From Fervidobacterium thailandense (lineage in GTDB: Bacteria > Thermotogota > Thermotogae > Thermotogales > Fervidobacteriaceae), in assembly GCF_001719065.1 (NCBI RefSeq), contig NZ_LWAF01000008.1, forward strand, positions 1 through 64,000: a stretch of DNA of 64,000 bases. The letters run 5' to 3'. Positions 35,915 through 47,632 of this stretch are shown in pieces. The stretch's first letter is position 1. Each line of letters opens with the position of its first letter. Below the pieces are notes generated by a model, which was given only the letters and a program-made list of their open reading frames with translations, was not told the DNA's origin and searched no databases. A program made the translations under genes and the position numbers.

Positions 35915-36601
35915 TTGAATAAGCCAAAGATCATGGTTGTTGAGGATGATAAAAAACTGCGCCGTCTTTTAGAACTGGAACTCCAGCACGCGGGTTACGA
36001 AGTTGTTAGCTATGAAGAGGGGTTTGAGGCGATAGAAAATTTCGGAACAGATAAACCGGATCTGGTCATATTGGACATCATGTTACCAGATACGAGCGGA
36101 TACGAGGTCGCCACTGAACTGAGGAAGCTCAGTCCGGATGTTCTCATACTGATGCTGACAGCGCTCGGAATGAAAAAGGACAAACTCACGGGTTTTGAAT
36201 CAGGTGCTGATGACTACCTCACAAAACCATTCGATACGGAAGAGCTATTGGCGCGCATTCGGGCTTTGTTGAGACGGAAACACATAAGCATTAGCAAACC
36301 GTTGGTCGTTGGGAAATTGGAAATCTACGAAAACGAGCGACGGGTTATTTATCGCGGTCGGGAAGTTGAGCTGAGTAAGACGGAGTTTGATCTGTTGCTT
36401 TACCTTGCAAAGAACTCTAACCGTGTGGTGAGCAAGGAGGAAATATTAAATTCGGTCTGGGGAATAGACTATTATGGTTCGGATAACACCGTCGAAGTTT
36501 ACGTCAATTACATCAGGAAAAAACTTTCACCTGAGGTTATAAAGACGTACAGAGGGCTTGGATACAAATTAGTGGAGGAAAACGATGAAACTTCAAACTA
36601 A
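35915..36601 (+). CDS. OmpR-family response regulator
   Basis: A 228-residue response regulator. The receiver domain (residues 5-120) has the acidic pair at Asp11-Asp12, the phospho-acceptor Asp54 in VILDIMLPD and Lys in LTKPFD. The C-terminal winged helix (about 130-225) of the OmpR/PhoB type ends with VEVYVNYIRKKLSPEVIKTYRGLGYKL, the recognition helix and wing. The TTG start follows GGAGGAGG at good spacing. It overlaps the kinase gene by 17 bases. The stimulus and target genes are not deducible from the sequence. Confidence 0.93.
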   Translation: MNKPKIMVVEDDKKLRRLLELELQHAGYEVVSYEEGFEAIENFGTDKPDLVILDIMLPDTSGYEVATELRKLSPDVLILMLTALGMKKDKLTGFESGADDYLTKPFDTEELLARIRALLRRKHISISKPLVVGKLEIYENERRVIYRGREVELSKTEFDLLLYLAKNSNRVVSKEEILNSVWGIDYYGSDNTVEVYVNYIRKKLSPEVIKTYRGLGYKLVEENDETSN

Positions 36602-37784
36602 GATCTCTGTATCCAATACAATCGCGAGTGTGGCGATAGTCTTAGGCGTCTTCTTTGTCATTTATCAGTTCTTCCACGTGTCGGCAAACAGGAGTATCAA
36701 AAGTGAGCTTGCCAACGCCGAGCGGACGGTTACCGTCGTTAAAACCCCCTTCGGCATCCAGTACATTGTCAGAAGATGGGATCTGTACGTAGCTCTAACT
36801 GATGAACAAACTATCCTGAACGATCCATACGGTATAGGGTATGTTGAGGCGGAAGGTCTTCAAAAACTAGGAGATAGGTACGTTTATTTCTCCAGATCCG
36901 GAGAGCTGGTTTTCGGGAAGGACGTAACTTCATCGATACGTTTCTTGAACCTGCTCAAACTGCTCTTTACGTTTTCACTTTTGGCACTCGGATTGGCAAT
37001 ATTTATCACTAACTACATCATCTCCCAGAAAAGTGTCAACGATTTGAAAGAGTTCGTCACCCAGCTTGAGCAACTCGGAGGGAAGGATGTCACTTTTCGT
37101 GTTAAAACGAAGCCCAGAAGCGACGAGGTTGAAGAGTTGATAAACAAGTTCAACGACCTAATGGACAGGATCGAACGCACTTACAAATCGCAGGAATCTT
37201 TCGTAGCGGCGGTTTCCCACGAGCTAAGAACTCCAGTTGCGAACCTGATTGGGTATGTGAACATGCTAAAGAGGTGGGGCACGAAGAATCAGGAAATATT
37301 GATGGAAGCAATCGCAGCAATTGAAGAAAGTAGTCGCGAGATTAAGGACATCATTGAGAACATGCTTTTGATCGCGCGGGTTGAAACTTTAACCAAGGAA
37401 AAAATCGACGTTCGAGAATTGCTCGAAGACATTGTGAGACAGAAGTTTAAAGATTTCGATATCCAGCTCGAAGGAACTGGTGTTATAGAAACCAACAAAG
37501 AGGGGCTTTCTATAATTGTTTCAATTCTGATCGACAACGCGATAAAGCACGGTAGACCTCCTATAAAACTGGTTGTGTCGGACGGTAAGATCGATGTTGT
37601 TAACCACGGTGATATGATTCCCGAAGAAGAGATTCAAAAAATTTTCGAGCGATTTTACAAGGGAAAGAACTCCGAAGGTACAGGTCTTGGCCTTTACATA
37701 GCGAACGAGATAGCCAAGAAGATCGGTCTTAAAATCACCGTGAGTAGTACTCCAGAACGTACGGTTTTCTCTGTGCACCTTTGA
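36585..37784 (+). CDS. Sensor histidine kinase
   Basis: A 399-residue membrane histidine kinase, partner of the preceding regulator. Transmembrane helices at about 10-30 and 120-146 flank an extracytoplasmic sensor of some 90 residues, followed by a HAMP-like linker and a coiled coil. The phospho-acceptor His212 is in AAVSHELRTPVANLIGY. The ATPase motifs are LIDNAIKHG (N box), VNHGDMIP, FERFYKG (F box) and GTGLGLYIANEI (G box). GGAGG precedes the ATG within the regulator gene. The pair ends at the terminator at 37813-37842. Confidence 0.93.
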   Translation: MKLQTKISVSNTIASVAIVLGVFFVIYQFFHVSANRSIKSELANAERTVTVVKTPFGIQYIVRRWDLYVALTDEQTILNDPYGIGYVEAEGLQKLGDRYVYFSRSGELVFGKDVTSSIRFLNLLKLLFTFSLLALGLAIFITNYIISQKSVNDLKEFVTQLEQLGGKDVTFRVKTKPRSDEVEELINKFNDLMDRIERTYKSQESFVAAVSHELRTPVANLIGYVNMLKRWGTKNQEILMEAIAAIEESSREIKDIIENMLLIARVETLTKEKIDVRELLEDIVRQKFKDFDIQLEGTGVIETNKEGLSIIVSILIDNAIKHGRPPIKLVVSDGKIDVVNHGDMIPEEEIQKIFERFYKGKNSEGTGLGLYIANEIAKKIGLKITVSSTPERTVFSVHL

Positions 37785-37812
37785 AGCTTCTCTGAAATAT
37801 GCGAAGAATAAT

Positions 37813-37842
37813 AAGTGCGGAGCTTAAATGCTCCGCACTTTT
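37813..37842. terminator. Bidirectional terminator
   Basis: An 11-base-pair stem, AAGTGCGGAGC (37813-37823) with GCTCCGCACTT (37830-37840), has a six-base loop and T-rich sequence on the plus-strand exit and A-rich sequence on the other side. It serves the kinase gene and probably the convergent gene ending at 37864. Confidence 0.88.
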
Positions 37843-37863
37843 CTATTTTCGACAATTTTCCCG

Positions 37864-39207
37864 TTACTTTAACAAACCTTTATCTTTCAAGAAGTCAGTA
37901 AGTACCTGTTCGAGCGTTGGCTCACCAATTTCTTGGAGCTCGTACCTAACCCTAACGGCTGGTTTGTTAAGTTTGAGTACCCTTCTCAAATCTATAGGTG
38001 TTCCAATGACCACCACGTCGGCGTCGGATCTGTTGATCGTCTCTTCAAGTTCTTTCATCTGCTTTTCTCCGTAACCCATAGCCGGAAGTATGACGTCCAA
38101 GTGGGTGTACTTGTTGTAAGTATCGATGATTGAACCTACCGCGAACGGTCTCGGATCGACGATTTCCTTTGCTCCGAATCTCTTGGCTGCCACGTAACCT
38201 GCACCGTAGCGCATGTCACCGTGTGTTAGAGTTGGACCGTCTTCAACAACAAGGACGCGTTTTCCCTTGATGAGTGATGGATCGTCGACGAATATTGGTG
38301 AAGCGGCATCGATGACGATTGCCTTTGGATTCCATTTAGCAATGTTCTTTCTGACTGTTTCAATGTCATCTCTGTTTGCCGTTTCTTCCTTGTTTATTAC
38401 AATGACGTCGGCCATGAGTAAGTTCGTCATACCGGGGTAGTACGTTACCTCGTGACCTGGTCTGTGCGGATCGACCACAACAATATGGAGGTCAGTTTTG
38501 TAGAACGGGAAGTCGTTGTTTCCACCATCCCAGAGGATCACATCCGGGTTTTCTGCTTCCGCGGACCTGATGATCGCTTCGTAATCAACACCGGCGTAGA
38601 TTACGCTCCTACGGTCGATGTGAGGTTCGTATTCTTCCCTTTCTTCAATTGTACAATTGTACTTGTCAAGATCCGAGTAATCCGCAAATCTTTGTACTTT
38701 TTGAGCCACGAGGTCACCGTACGGCATCGGATGTCTGATGGAAATGACCTTTAAACCTTTACTTCTCAAGATATCGAGTACTCTTCTGGTCGTCTGGCTC
38801 TTACCACATCCAGTCCTAACGGCGCAGACGGAAACAACAGGTTTAGTTGATTCGATCATCGTAGCCTTCGGTCCCATTAGTTTGAAATCAGCACCAGCAG
38901 CAAGTGCAATAGCTGCTCGTTCCATAACGTACTGGTGGGAAAGGTCACTGTAAGCAAGTATCACCTCGTCAACATCGTACTTTTTGATCAACTCAGGTAA
39001 GTTCGCTTCGTCTTCAATTGGAATACCGTTTGGATAGAGTGGTCCTGCAAGTTCAGGTGGATAGATTCTTCCGGCAATGTCCGGTATCTGAGTAGCAGTA
39101 AAGGCTACGACTTCGTAATCCGGGTTGTTGCGGAAGAAAGTGTTGAAGTTGTGAAAATCTCGACCGGCGGCACCAAGTATGATAACTCGTCTTCTTTTCT
39201 TCTCCAT
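37864..39207 (-). CDS. Cyclic 2,3-diphosphoglycerate synthase family protein
   Basis: A 447-residue protein resembling archaeal cyclic 2,3-diphosphoglycerate synthetase, which makes a thermoprotective metabolite from 2,3-diphosphoglycerate with ATP. It has an N-terminal Rossmann-like region (RVIILGAAGRDFHNFNTFFR) and a P-loop-like SVCAVRTGCGKSQTTRRV. WDGGNNDFPF, VVVDPHRPGHE and VVEDGPTLTHGDMRYGAGYVAA follow. Some databases call such proteins GTPases. The start is ATG 39207, behind GGAGGTG; GTG 39216 lies inside that site. It converges on the histidine kinase, sharing the terminator. A minus-strand TATAAT near 39254-39264 may be its -10. Confidence 0.75.
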   Translation of the reverse strand: MEKKRRRVIILGAAGRDFHNFNTFFRNNPDYEVVAFTATQIPDIAGRIYPPELAGPLYPNGIPIEDEANLPELIKKYDVDEVILAYSDLSHQYVMERAAIALAAGADFKLMGPKATMIESTKPVVSVCAVRTGCGKSQTTRRVLDILRSKGLKVISIRHPMPYGDLVAQKVQRFADYSDLDKYNCTIEEREEYEPHIDRRSVIYAGVDYEAIIRSAEAENPDVILWDGGNNDFPFYKTDLHIVVVDPHRPGHEVTYYPGMTNLLMADVIVINKEETANRDDIETVRKNIAKWNPKAIVIDAASPIFVDDPSLIKGKRVLVVEDGPTLTHGDMRYGAGYVAAKRFGAKEIVDPRPFAVGSIIDTYNKYTHLDVILPAMGYGEKQMKELEETINRSDADVVVIGTPIDLRRVLKLNKPAVRVRYELQEIGEPTLEQVLTDFLKDKGLLK

Positions 39208-39402
39208 CAACAACACCTCCTACGTTCAAATGTTCTGGGGGGACTCTGTAGTATTATACTATTGCCAACGTGAAAAATTGGAAGCCTTCGTGTTCGACTC
39301 TTCTGACAGCCGAAACGTATTATAGTTCAGCAGGCCAATTTTTTCAAGAACGTGGATCGATGATTAGTTGAAATTGCCGAGTCATTTTGTTGTTATGCTC
39401 CG

Positions 39403-39422
39403 GTATGCGAAAGTATGCGAAA
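39403..39422. repeat. Two tandem copies of a 10-base unit
   Basis: GTATGCGAAA occurs at 39403-39412 and again at 39413-39422. A 10-base period places both copies on nearly the same face of the helix, about 65 bases upstream of the malE -35. It may be a regulator site. Confidence 0.5.
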
Positions 39423-39471
39423 TTTTGTTGTCTCAATTCGCACTTGTCAAGAATTTTAGGCTCGTTATGGA

Positions 39472-39516
39472 AACTTTTCCAAAAGTTGTTTACTTTAGGT
39501 CCCGTTGTTGTATAAT
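39472..39516 (+). promoter_or_regulatory. malE promoter with overlapping palindromic operator
   Basis: TATAAT (39511-39516) lies 16 bases after TTTACT (39489-39494). A perfect inverted repeat, AACTTTT-CC-AAAAGTT (39472-39487), sits immediately upstream and abuts the -35. A bound repressor or activator there would control malE. The regulator is not identified. Confidence 0.65.
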
Positions 39517-39579
39517 ATTGGTGGTACCTGCCAGAATTTCTTTTTCCCAAAAACCACTTTGAAAGGGGAGGTAGAGCGT

Positions 39580-40770
39580 ATGAGGAAATTCCTGACGGTG
39601 TTGTTGGCTGCCCTGTTTGTTTTCCTGGCATTTGCTCAAGCCAAGAAGATCACTATCTGGACATCGGAAGCACAAGTGCCTATCCTCAAGAAACTTGCCG
39701 ACCAGTACAAAGCCAAGTACGGTATCCAAGTTGATGTTATCCAAGTGAACTTCAGTGACATCAAACCAAAATTCCTCACGGCAGCTCCAGCCGGTGAGGG
39801 TCCGGACATCATCGTCGGTGCGCACGACTGGGTTGGAGAACTCGTTGCAAACGGTTTGCTTGAACCAATTCAGAACTTGCCGGAGAAGGATAAATACTTC
39901 CCAACGCCACTTGAAGGTTTCACCTACGGTGGAAAACTGTACGGAATTCCGTACGCATTTGATGGCCCAGCTCTAGTTTACAACAAGGATTACGTGAAGA
40001 CACCACCGAAGACATTTGACGAACTCATAGCACTTGCGAAGAAGATCGAAAAGGATTATGGTGGAGAGGTTAGGGGTTTCATTTACGATTACAAGAACTT
40101 CTACTTCAGTTCGTTTGCGTTCTTCGGAATGGGTGGTTACGTGTTTGGTAGGGACAAAACCGGAAAACTCAACGTCAAAGACATTGGTCTGGCGAACCAG
40201 GGTGCTATCGATGCTCTCAAACTCCTCAAGAGACTTGTCGATGAAAAAATACTTACACCCGGTGACAACTACAACACGATGGACGGTCTCTTCAAAGATG
40301 GTCTTGCTGCTATGATCATCAACGGACCATGGGCAGTCCCCGGTTGGAAACAAGCTGGTATCAACTTCGATGTTGCTCCGATTCCGGATCTGCCCGGTGG
40401 AAAGAAACCAAGGCCATTCTTCGGTGCACAGGGATTCATGGTGAACGCCAAGAGCAAGAACAAGCTCTTCGCACTCGACTTCCTCACAAAGTTCATTGCA
40501 ACGAAGGAGATCATGTTCCAGATCTGGCAAGCTGATCCGAGATGTCCATCAAGGATCGACGTCAACGAAGAAGTCATGAAGAGAGATCCTATCACAAAGA
40601 AATTCGCCGACTTCCTTGGAACCTACGGTTTGCCAATGCCGAACGTTCCAGAAATGGCAGCAGTCTGGGGTGCGATGGGTGATGCTCTTGCTAAGGCACT
40701 TGACCAAGGCGTAGCTCCCGAAAAAGCACTTGCCGACGCAGTTGCACAAATCAGGGCGCAAATCAAATAA
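39580..40770 (+). CDS. malE: Maltose/maltodextrin-binding protein (ABC transporter)
   Basis: A 396-residue periplasmic solute-binding protein of the MalE family. The signal peptide is MRKFLTVLLAALFVFLAFA, with cleavage after AQA. The mature part has ITIWTSEAQVPILKKLADQYKAKYGIQV, the family motif GPDIIVGAHDWVGELVANGLL, GKLYGIPYAFDGPALVYNKDYV and AMIINGPWAVPGW. Maltose or longer malto-oligosaccharides are the likely ligand, given malF and malG downstream and a secreted amylase elsewhere in the window. ATG 39580 follows GGGGAGG. A strong terminator after the stop should limit read-through into malF, giving more binding protein than permease. Confidence 0.93.
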   Translation: MRKFLTVLLAALFVFLAFAQAKKITIWTSEAQVPILKKLADQYKAKYGIQVDVIQVNFSDIKPKFLTAAPAGEGPDIIVGAHDWVGELVANGLLEPIQNLPEKDKYFPTPLEGFTYGGKLYGIPYAFDGPALVYNKDYVKTPPKTFDELIALAKKIEKDYGGEVRGFIYDYKNFYFSSFAFFGMGGYVFGRDKTGKLNVKDIGLANQGAIDALKLLKRLVDEKILTPGDNYNTMDGLFKDGLAAMIINGPWAVPGWKQAGINFDVAPIPDLPGGKKPRPFFGAQGFMVNAKSKNKLFALDFLTKFIATKEIMFQIWQADPRCPSRIDVNEEVMKRDPITKKFADFLGTYGLPMPNVPEMAAVWGAMGDALAKALDQGVAPEKALADAVAQIRAQIK

Positions 40771-40794
40771 TCCGTCTTAAAATAACTCAGGGGG

Positions 40795-40821
40795 GCACGG
40801 GGCGTTGCCCCGTGCTTTTTT
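40795..40821 (+). terminator. Intercistronic terminator between malE and malF
   Basis: A perfect nine-base-pair stem, GCACGGGGC (40795-40803) with GCCCCGTGC (40807-40815), has a three-base loop and six T residues. malF follows in the same direction, so partial termination would set the MalE-to-permease ratio. Confidence 0.9.
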
Positions 40822-40870
40822 AAAAGTCAAAACCGGGATTTTTCAAACCTCGTCAAGGAGGAGAAAAGTG

Positions 40871-42577
40871 ATGAAACTTTTTCGGATTCTAGGATGGAGT
40901 CTCCTAGTGTTGTTCACCATTTTTTCCATCTTAGGAGGTATATTTCTATTTACTAAGGGATTTTATGAACTCTCCGTTACCCTGTTCGCCTTGATTTTCT
41001 TGATAGACTTTTTTATCATCAACAGGAACGCGTACCCTTATAGGTACATGATTCCCGCTCTCATACTCTTGTTCATTCTTGTCCTCTATCCGATCGCGTT
41101 TACCATTCGAACGGCATTCACAAATTACGGTACTGGTCATATCTCGACAAGGCAAGAAGTGATCGAACGCCTCTTGGTAGATCCTATTTACACATACGTT
41201 GTTGAGGATGGCAAGCAATTCAGTTACTCGATCTATGTGCGGTACGAAGGCACACGTCCGACGCAAGAGTTCAAAATCATCTTGAACGACGGAAACGATA
41301 CGTTCATCGCAAGGGATTACAAGGTTTTAAAAAGCGAAGCTGGAAGCATAATTCTCGCCGAAGCCGACTTAATTAAACTCAACGAAAGCGGCCTCCGCGT
41401 TGAAAGACAGGAAGGTCGTATCGAATTCATTTTTGACGCAGGAAAAATTTTCAAGTACTTCTACTCTCCGGATGATCCGGAAACAACGATTAATGAAGAC
41501 TTTTTCAGGTACCAAATTTTGTTCCCAGTCTTGAGTAAGATTGAATTTGTTGACTCCGCTCAAAACAGGTTTGCCATTCGTCAATTTGAAGATGGTACGT
41601 TCAGACTCGTACAAATAAACCATTTGTACAAGCTCGGACTCGCTGAGGTCATAGAGAAAGGTAAGAGTATAGTTAAAGTAGTTCTTATAAACACGAAAAC
41701 CGGAAAACCACTAATCGAAGAAAATGGTACGATTTACGATATAAACGAAAAAGGTGAACGTTTTGCGGTTGCTGGATATATTTCAGGATACGGCCTTAAG
41801 AACTTCACACGCATCTTTACGGATCCAACAATCTCGGGCCCCTTTGCGAGGATATTCGTCTGGAATTTCACATGGGCAGCTCTTAGTGTCCTGTTCACGT
41901 TTGTGATCGGACTCTCCCTGGCTTTGGTGCTCAACAATCCGAACCTTAGAGGAAGAACGATATACAGGTCACTTTTGATAATTCCATGGGCAATTCCGGC
42001 GTTCATTTCTGTGCTCGTTTGGAAGAACGGATTCTTTAATGAAACCTACGGTATCCTGAACAAATTCATTATCACAGGATTGTTTGGGCGCGAACCTATC
42101 AGATGGTTCAACGACCCCTTTTGGGCAAAGGTTGCGGTACTGACGGTGAACACGTGGCTTGGGTTTCCGTACATGATGGTTGTTTCACTTGGTGCGCTTC
42201 AAAGTATCCCGGAAGATTACTACGAAGCGGCCGCTATTGACGGTGCAACGAAATGGCAACGATTCTGGAAGATCACTTTTCCGCTCCTCATGACAACGGT
42301 TGCTCCACTACTTGTAGGAAGCTTCGCGTTCAACTTCAACAACTTTGTCAATATCTACCTCCTAACCGGTGGAGGTCCCGCCATGCCCAATACGACAACA
42401 CCGGCCGGTGCCACGGATATCCTGATATCATACACTTACAAACTCGCTTTCGAAGGTGGAAGGGGACAGGACTTCGGATTTGCGTCCGCAATTTCAATCC
42501 TGATATTCCTCATTGTAGGTAGCTTGAGCTTCATTAACTTCAAACTATCCGGTTCGTTTGAAGAGGTGAACAGGTGA
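40871..42577 (+). CDS. malF: Maltose ABC transporter permease MalF
   Basis: A 568-residue integral membrane permease. Three N-terminal helices (about 5-100) precede a large extracytoplasmic domain (about 105-320), corresponding to the MalF P2 loop that contacts MalE. The conserved transport core (about 330-560) follows, with the EAA motif EAAAIDGATKWQRFWKITFPLL that docks the ATPase MalK. GTGHIS and ENPDLRG-like residues fit MalF. ATG 40871 follows AAGGAGGAG; the open frame from 40805 runs through the terminator and is not the start. No malK lies in the window. The stop overlaps malG as TGATG. Confidence 0.92.
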   Translation: MKLFRILGWSLLVLFTIFSILGGIFLFTKGFYELSVTLFALIFLIDFFIINRNAYPYRYMIPALILLFILVLYPIAFTIRTAFTNYGTGHISTRQEVIERLLVDPIYTYVVEDGKQFSYSIYVRYEGTRPTQEFKIILNDGNDTFIARDYKVLKSEAGSIILAEADLIKLNESGLRVERQEGRIEFIFDAGKIFKYFYSPDDPETTINEDFFRYQILFPVLSKIEFVDSAQNRFAIRQFEDGTFRLVQINHLYKLGLAEVIEKGKSIVKVVLINTKTGKPLIEENGTIYDINEKGERFAVAGYISGYGLKNFTRIFTDPTISGPFARIFVWNFTWAALSVLFTFVIGLSLALVLNNPNLRGRTIYRSLLIIPWAIPAFISVLVWKNGFFNETYGILNKFIITGLFGREPIRWFNDPFWAKVAVLTVNTWLGFPYMMVVSLGALQSIPEDYYEAAAIDGATKWQRFWKITFPLLMTTVAPLLVGSFAFNFNNFVNIYLLTGGGPAMPNTTTPAGATDILISYTYKLAFEGGRGQDFGFASAISILIFLIVGSLSFINFKLSGSFEEVNR

Positions 42578-44994
42578 TGGTCAAAAAGGAAAGAAAATTA
42601 CTCACGCATATCGTACTCATACTTGTATGTTTTGTCGTTCTCTTCCCCATCGTCTGGGTCGTTTCCACGTCACTTAGGCGTGATAACGCCGCGTTCTCAA
42701 CCAAACTCTTTAGTACACGGTTAACATTGCAAAATTACATCGACCTGCTTGCTCCTGAAAAGAACGGTCCGAGACTCGTTTCTGATATAGATGCACTCGT
42801 TCTAATGGCACCACCTCATGAGAATATATCAATCGAGCAAGCGAAGAAACTTTTCGCGTCCGACATTGAAAGGTTCAAGAAGTACATCAACGAAACGGAG
42901 AATTTGAAAAAAAGAGTAGATTCCGAGATAAAGTTTCTAAAAGATTACTTCGAAAAGAACTCTGGTAAATTGACTGAAAAGTTCATCCGTGACGTGGAAA
43001 ACATCATTTCGCTTCTGAAATTCCAAAAACCGGATAGATATCTAAACGTGGCAGCGTACGATCTCCAGACTTCGGGTTTCGAATTGGAACCCCTTGGTAA
43101 TCTCGTTTCACCAGCGGACGGTGAGAGTGAATGGTACAACATGATAGGTACGAGAAAGGAAAAGCTTAATAACCTAAAAACCGAACTTGCCAATTTAGAA
43201 TCCGAACTCCAGCCGATCGAGAAAACTTACTACTCATTGTTGGCACAATTTAGGACACAATATAAGACTATAGAAAACCTCCTTCTACCCCAGCTGGAAG
43301 AATACACAAGAGCATTAGCCGTTGCGGAGGAACTCTTAGACCGTTCGGCAAAGTCTGAACTAATCGCGGAAAGCATACCCGATGAGAACAGTATAAGGGA
43401 GCACTTTGTAACCGCTTTATCACAACTTGCCGAGCTCCAACTGCAGATAGAGCGGTACGAGCCACTCCAAAAAGTGGTGGATACACTGAAAAAATTTCAG
43501 GAAACTTACAGAAATATTCTGAAGAAGTGGGAAAATAACCTTGGCAATCAAACTACCATATACGCGGACTTCCTGAACATGATAGAAACCTTCACAATAA
43601 GGGTTTCCTCTACGATCAAAGAGAGTGCAAGTTTGATTCGGAGACTTGACATAACAACGGCCAGACTGTTGAACGTCCAAAGACAACAGGAGAGCCTAAA
43701 ATCCAGAATTCAGAGCGTCCGATCCCAGATGGAGAAGGTAGAACTCGAATTGTCAAGGGCGTACGAGGAGTTAAAACCTGCCATCGTGTACCTGCGTTCA
43801 GAGTTACTCAAAAAAGCCCTTGCGGAGATAAAGGACAAGGTTAAGGACCTGAAGCTTCCCGATCAGCTCCAAGTTTTCAACTTGCAATCCAGGAAGGTAT
43901 TCGGTCTTGTCACCGATTTTGCGGCACTATTACCCGACGGCTCGAAGGAGCAAAAAGCTTTGCGAAACTCGGTGCGTAATATCGACTGGCCTGGCATAGC
44001 ACGCGACATATTCAACAACTACGAACTCTTCTCGGAAAATTATGAACCATTTATTAAGGATTTGAAGAACTACTTAGCTCAGGTCGAACAAATAGGTCCA
44101 AAATTCATGCCCACATCGAAGTCGGGTATAAAGGTTAGACCTGTGGCTTTGGAAGGACTTATCGATACCGTGCTCTCCACTTACAGAAACAACGTTGTGC
44201 CAAACATGAACGTCATGTCCAGGAAAGCTTCGGAACTTTCTGATAAGCTAAAAATAAAAGAACTGAGCAGCTCGCTTAAATCAATAGATGCGGCAACGTT
44301 CAGAATTGACCAGATTTGGCAACGTAAACCAGATCATTACTTGCTTAGGTGGATAATGAACAGTGTGATTGTTTCCTTGAGCGTTGCCGTCATCATCACT
44401 GTTGTCACGGCTCTCGCTGCGTATCCTTTCAGCCGTATGAGATTCAAGGGTAGGAAATACGGTATCATGTCTCTCTTACTCATCCAAATGTTCCCGGCGA
44501 TCATGTACATGATAGCGATTTACACGTTTCTCTCGTTTGCCGGAAAGTACATCCCAGGATTCGGTTTGAACAAGCTTTCCGGATTGATCTTCGCATACCT
44601 TGGAGGAATCGCTTACAACATGTACCTCATCAAAGGTTACTACGATACGATTCCGGACTCACTTGAAGAGGCGGCGATGATCGACGGTGCAACCAGATGG
44701 CAAACTTTCGTTAAAATCGTGTTGCCACTCGCCTCTCCAATATTGGCAGTTATTGTGATTCTTACGTTCATGAGTACATTCAACGAATTTGTCCTTGCAA
44801 GGATCATCCTCCAAGACGTTAAACAGTACACCTACGCGATAGGTCTTTACACGTTCTCGACAGGTCCGTTTGAAACGCAGTGGGGCCTTTTCACAGCTGC
44901 TGCGCTCATCGGTATGGTACCGATGGTCATATTGTTCCTCCTGATGCAGAAGTACATCGTCGGTGGACTTGTTAAGGGAGCGGTTAAGGGATAA
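42577..44994 (+). CDS. malG: Maltose ABC transporter permease MalG with large coiled-coil insertion
   Basis: An 805-residue protein, against about 280-300 in most bacteria. After the first membrane helix (residues about 10-32) and FSTKLFSTRLTLQNYIDLL, some 500 residues of charged heptad-rich helix are inserted, with stretches such as RKEKLNNLKTELANLESELQ. The normal MalG core resumes near residue 592 (WIMNSVIVSLSVAVIITVVTA) with the EAA loop EEAAMIDGATRWQTF. T. maritima MalG is similarly oversized, so this is probably a lineage trait. The insert should project into the periplasm. ATG 42577 follows GAGGTGA; GTG 42574 is less likely. Confidence 0.92.
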   Translation: MVKKERKLLTHIVLILVCFVVLFPIVWVVSTSLRRDNAAFSTKLFSTRLTLQNYIDLLAPEKNGPRLVSDIDALVLMAPPHENISIEQAKKLFASDIERFKKYINETENLKKRVDSEIKFLKDYFEKNSGKLTEKFIRDVENIISLLKFQKPDRYLNVAAYDLQTSGFELEPLGNLVSPADGESEWYNMIGTRKEKLNNLKTELANLESELQPIEKTYYSLLAQFRTQYKTIENLLLPQLEEYTRALAVAEELLDRSAKSELIAESIPDENSIREHFVTALSQLAELQLQIERYEPLQKVVDTLKKFQETYRNILKKWENNLGNQTTIYADFLNMIETFTIRVSSTIKESASLIRRLDITTARLLNVQRQQESLKSRIQSVRSQMEKVELELSRAYEELKPAIVYLRSELLKKALAEIKDKVKDLKLPDQLQVFNLQSRKVFGLVTDFAALLPDGSKEQKALRNSVRNIDWPGIARDIFNNYELFSENYEPFIKDLKNYLAQVEQIGPKFMPTSKSGIKVRPVALEGLIDTVLSTYRNNVVPNMNVMSRKASELSDKLKIKELSSSLKSIDAATFRIDQIWQRKPDHYLLRWIMNSVIVSLSVAVIITVVTALAAYPFSRMRFKGRKYGIMSLLLIQMFPAIMYMIAIYTFLSFAGKYIPGFGLNKLSGLIFAYLGGIAYNMYLIKGYYDTIPDSLEEAAMIDGATRWQTFVKIVLPLASPILAVIVILTFMSTFNEFVLARIILQDVKQYTYAIGLYTFSTGPFETQWGLFTAAALIGMVPMVILFLLMQKYIVGGLVKGAVKG

Positions 44995-45031
44995 GAGCTC
45001 CGATAACGGTTTCCCGTTAGGAGGGAATCGC

Positions 45032-47615
<2,584 letters not shown>

Positions 47616-47632
47616 AAAAAGGGTGACAAGCC

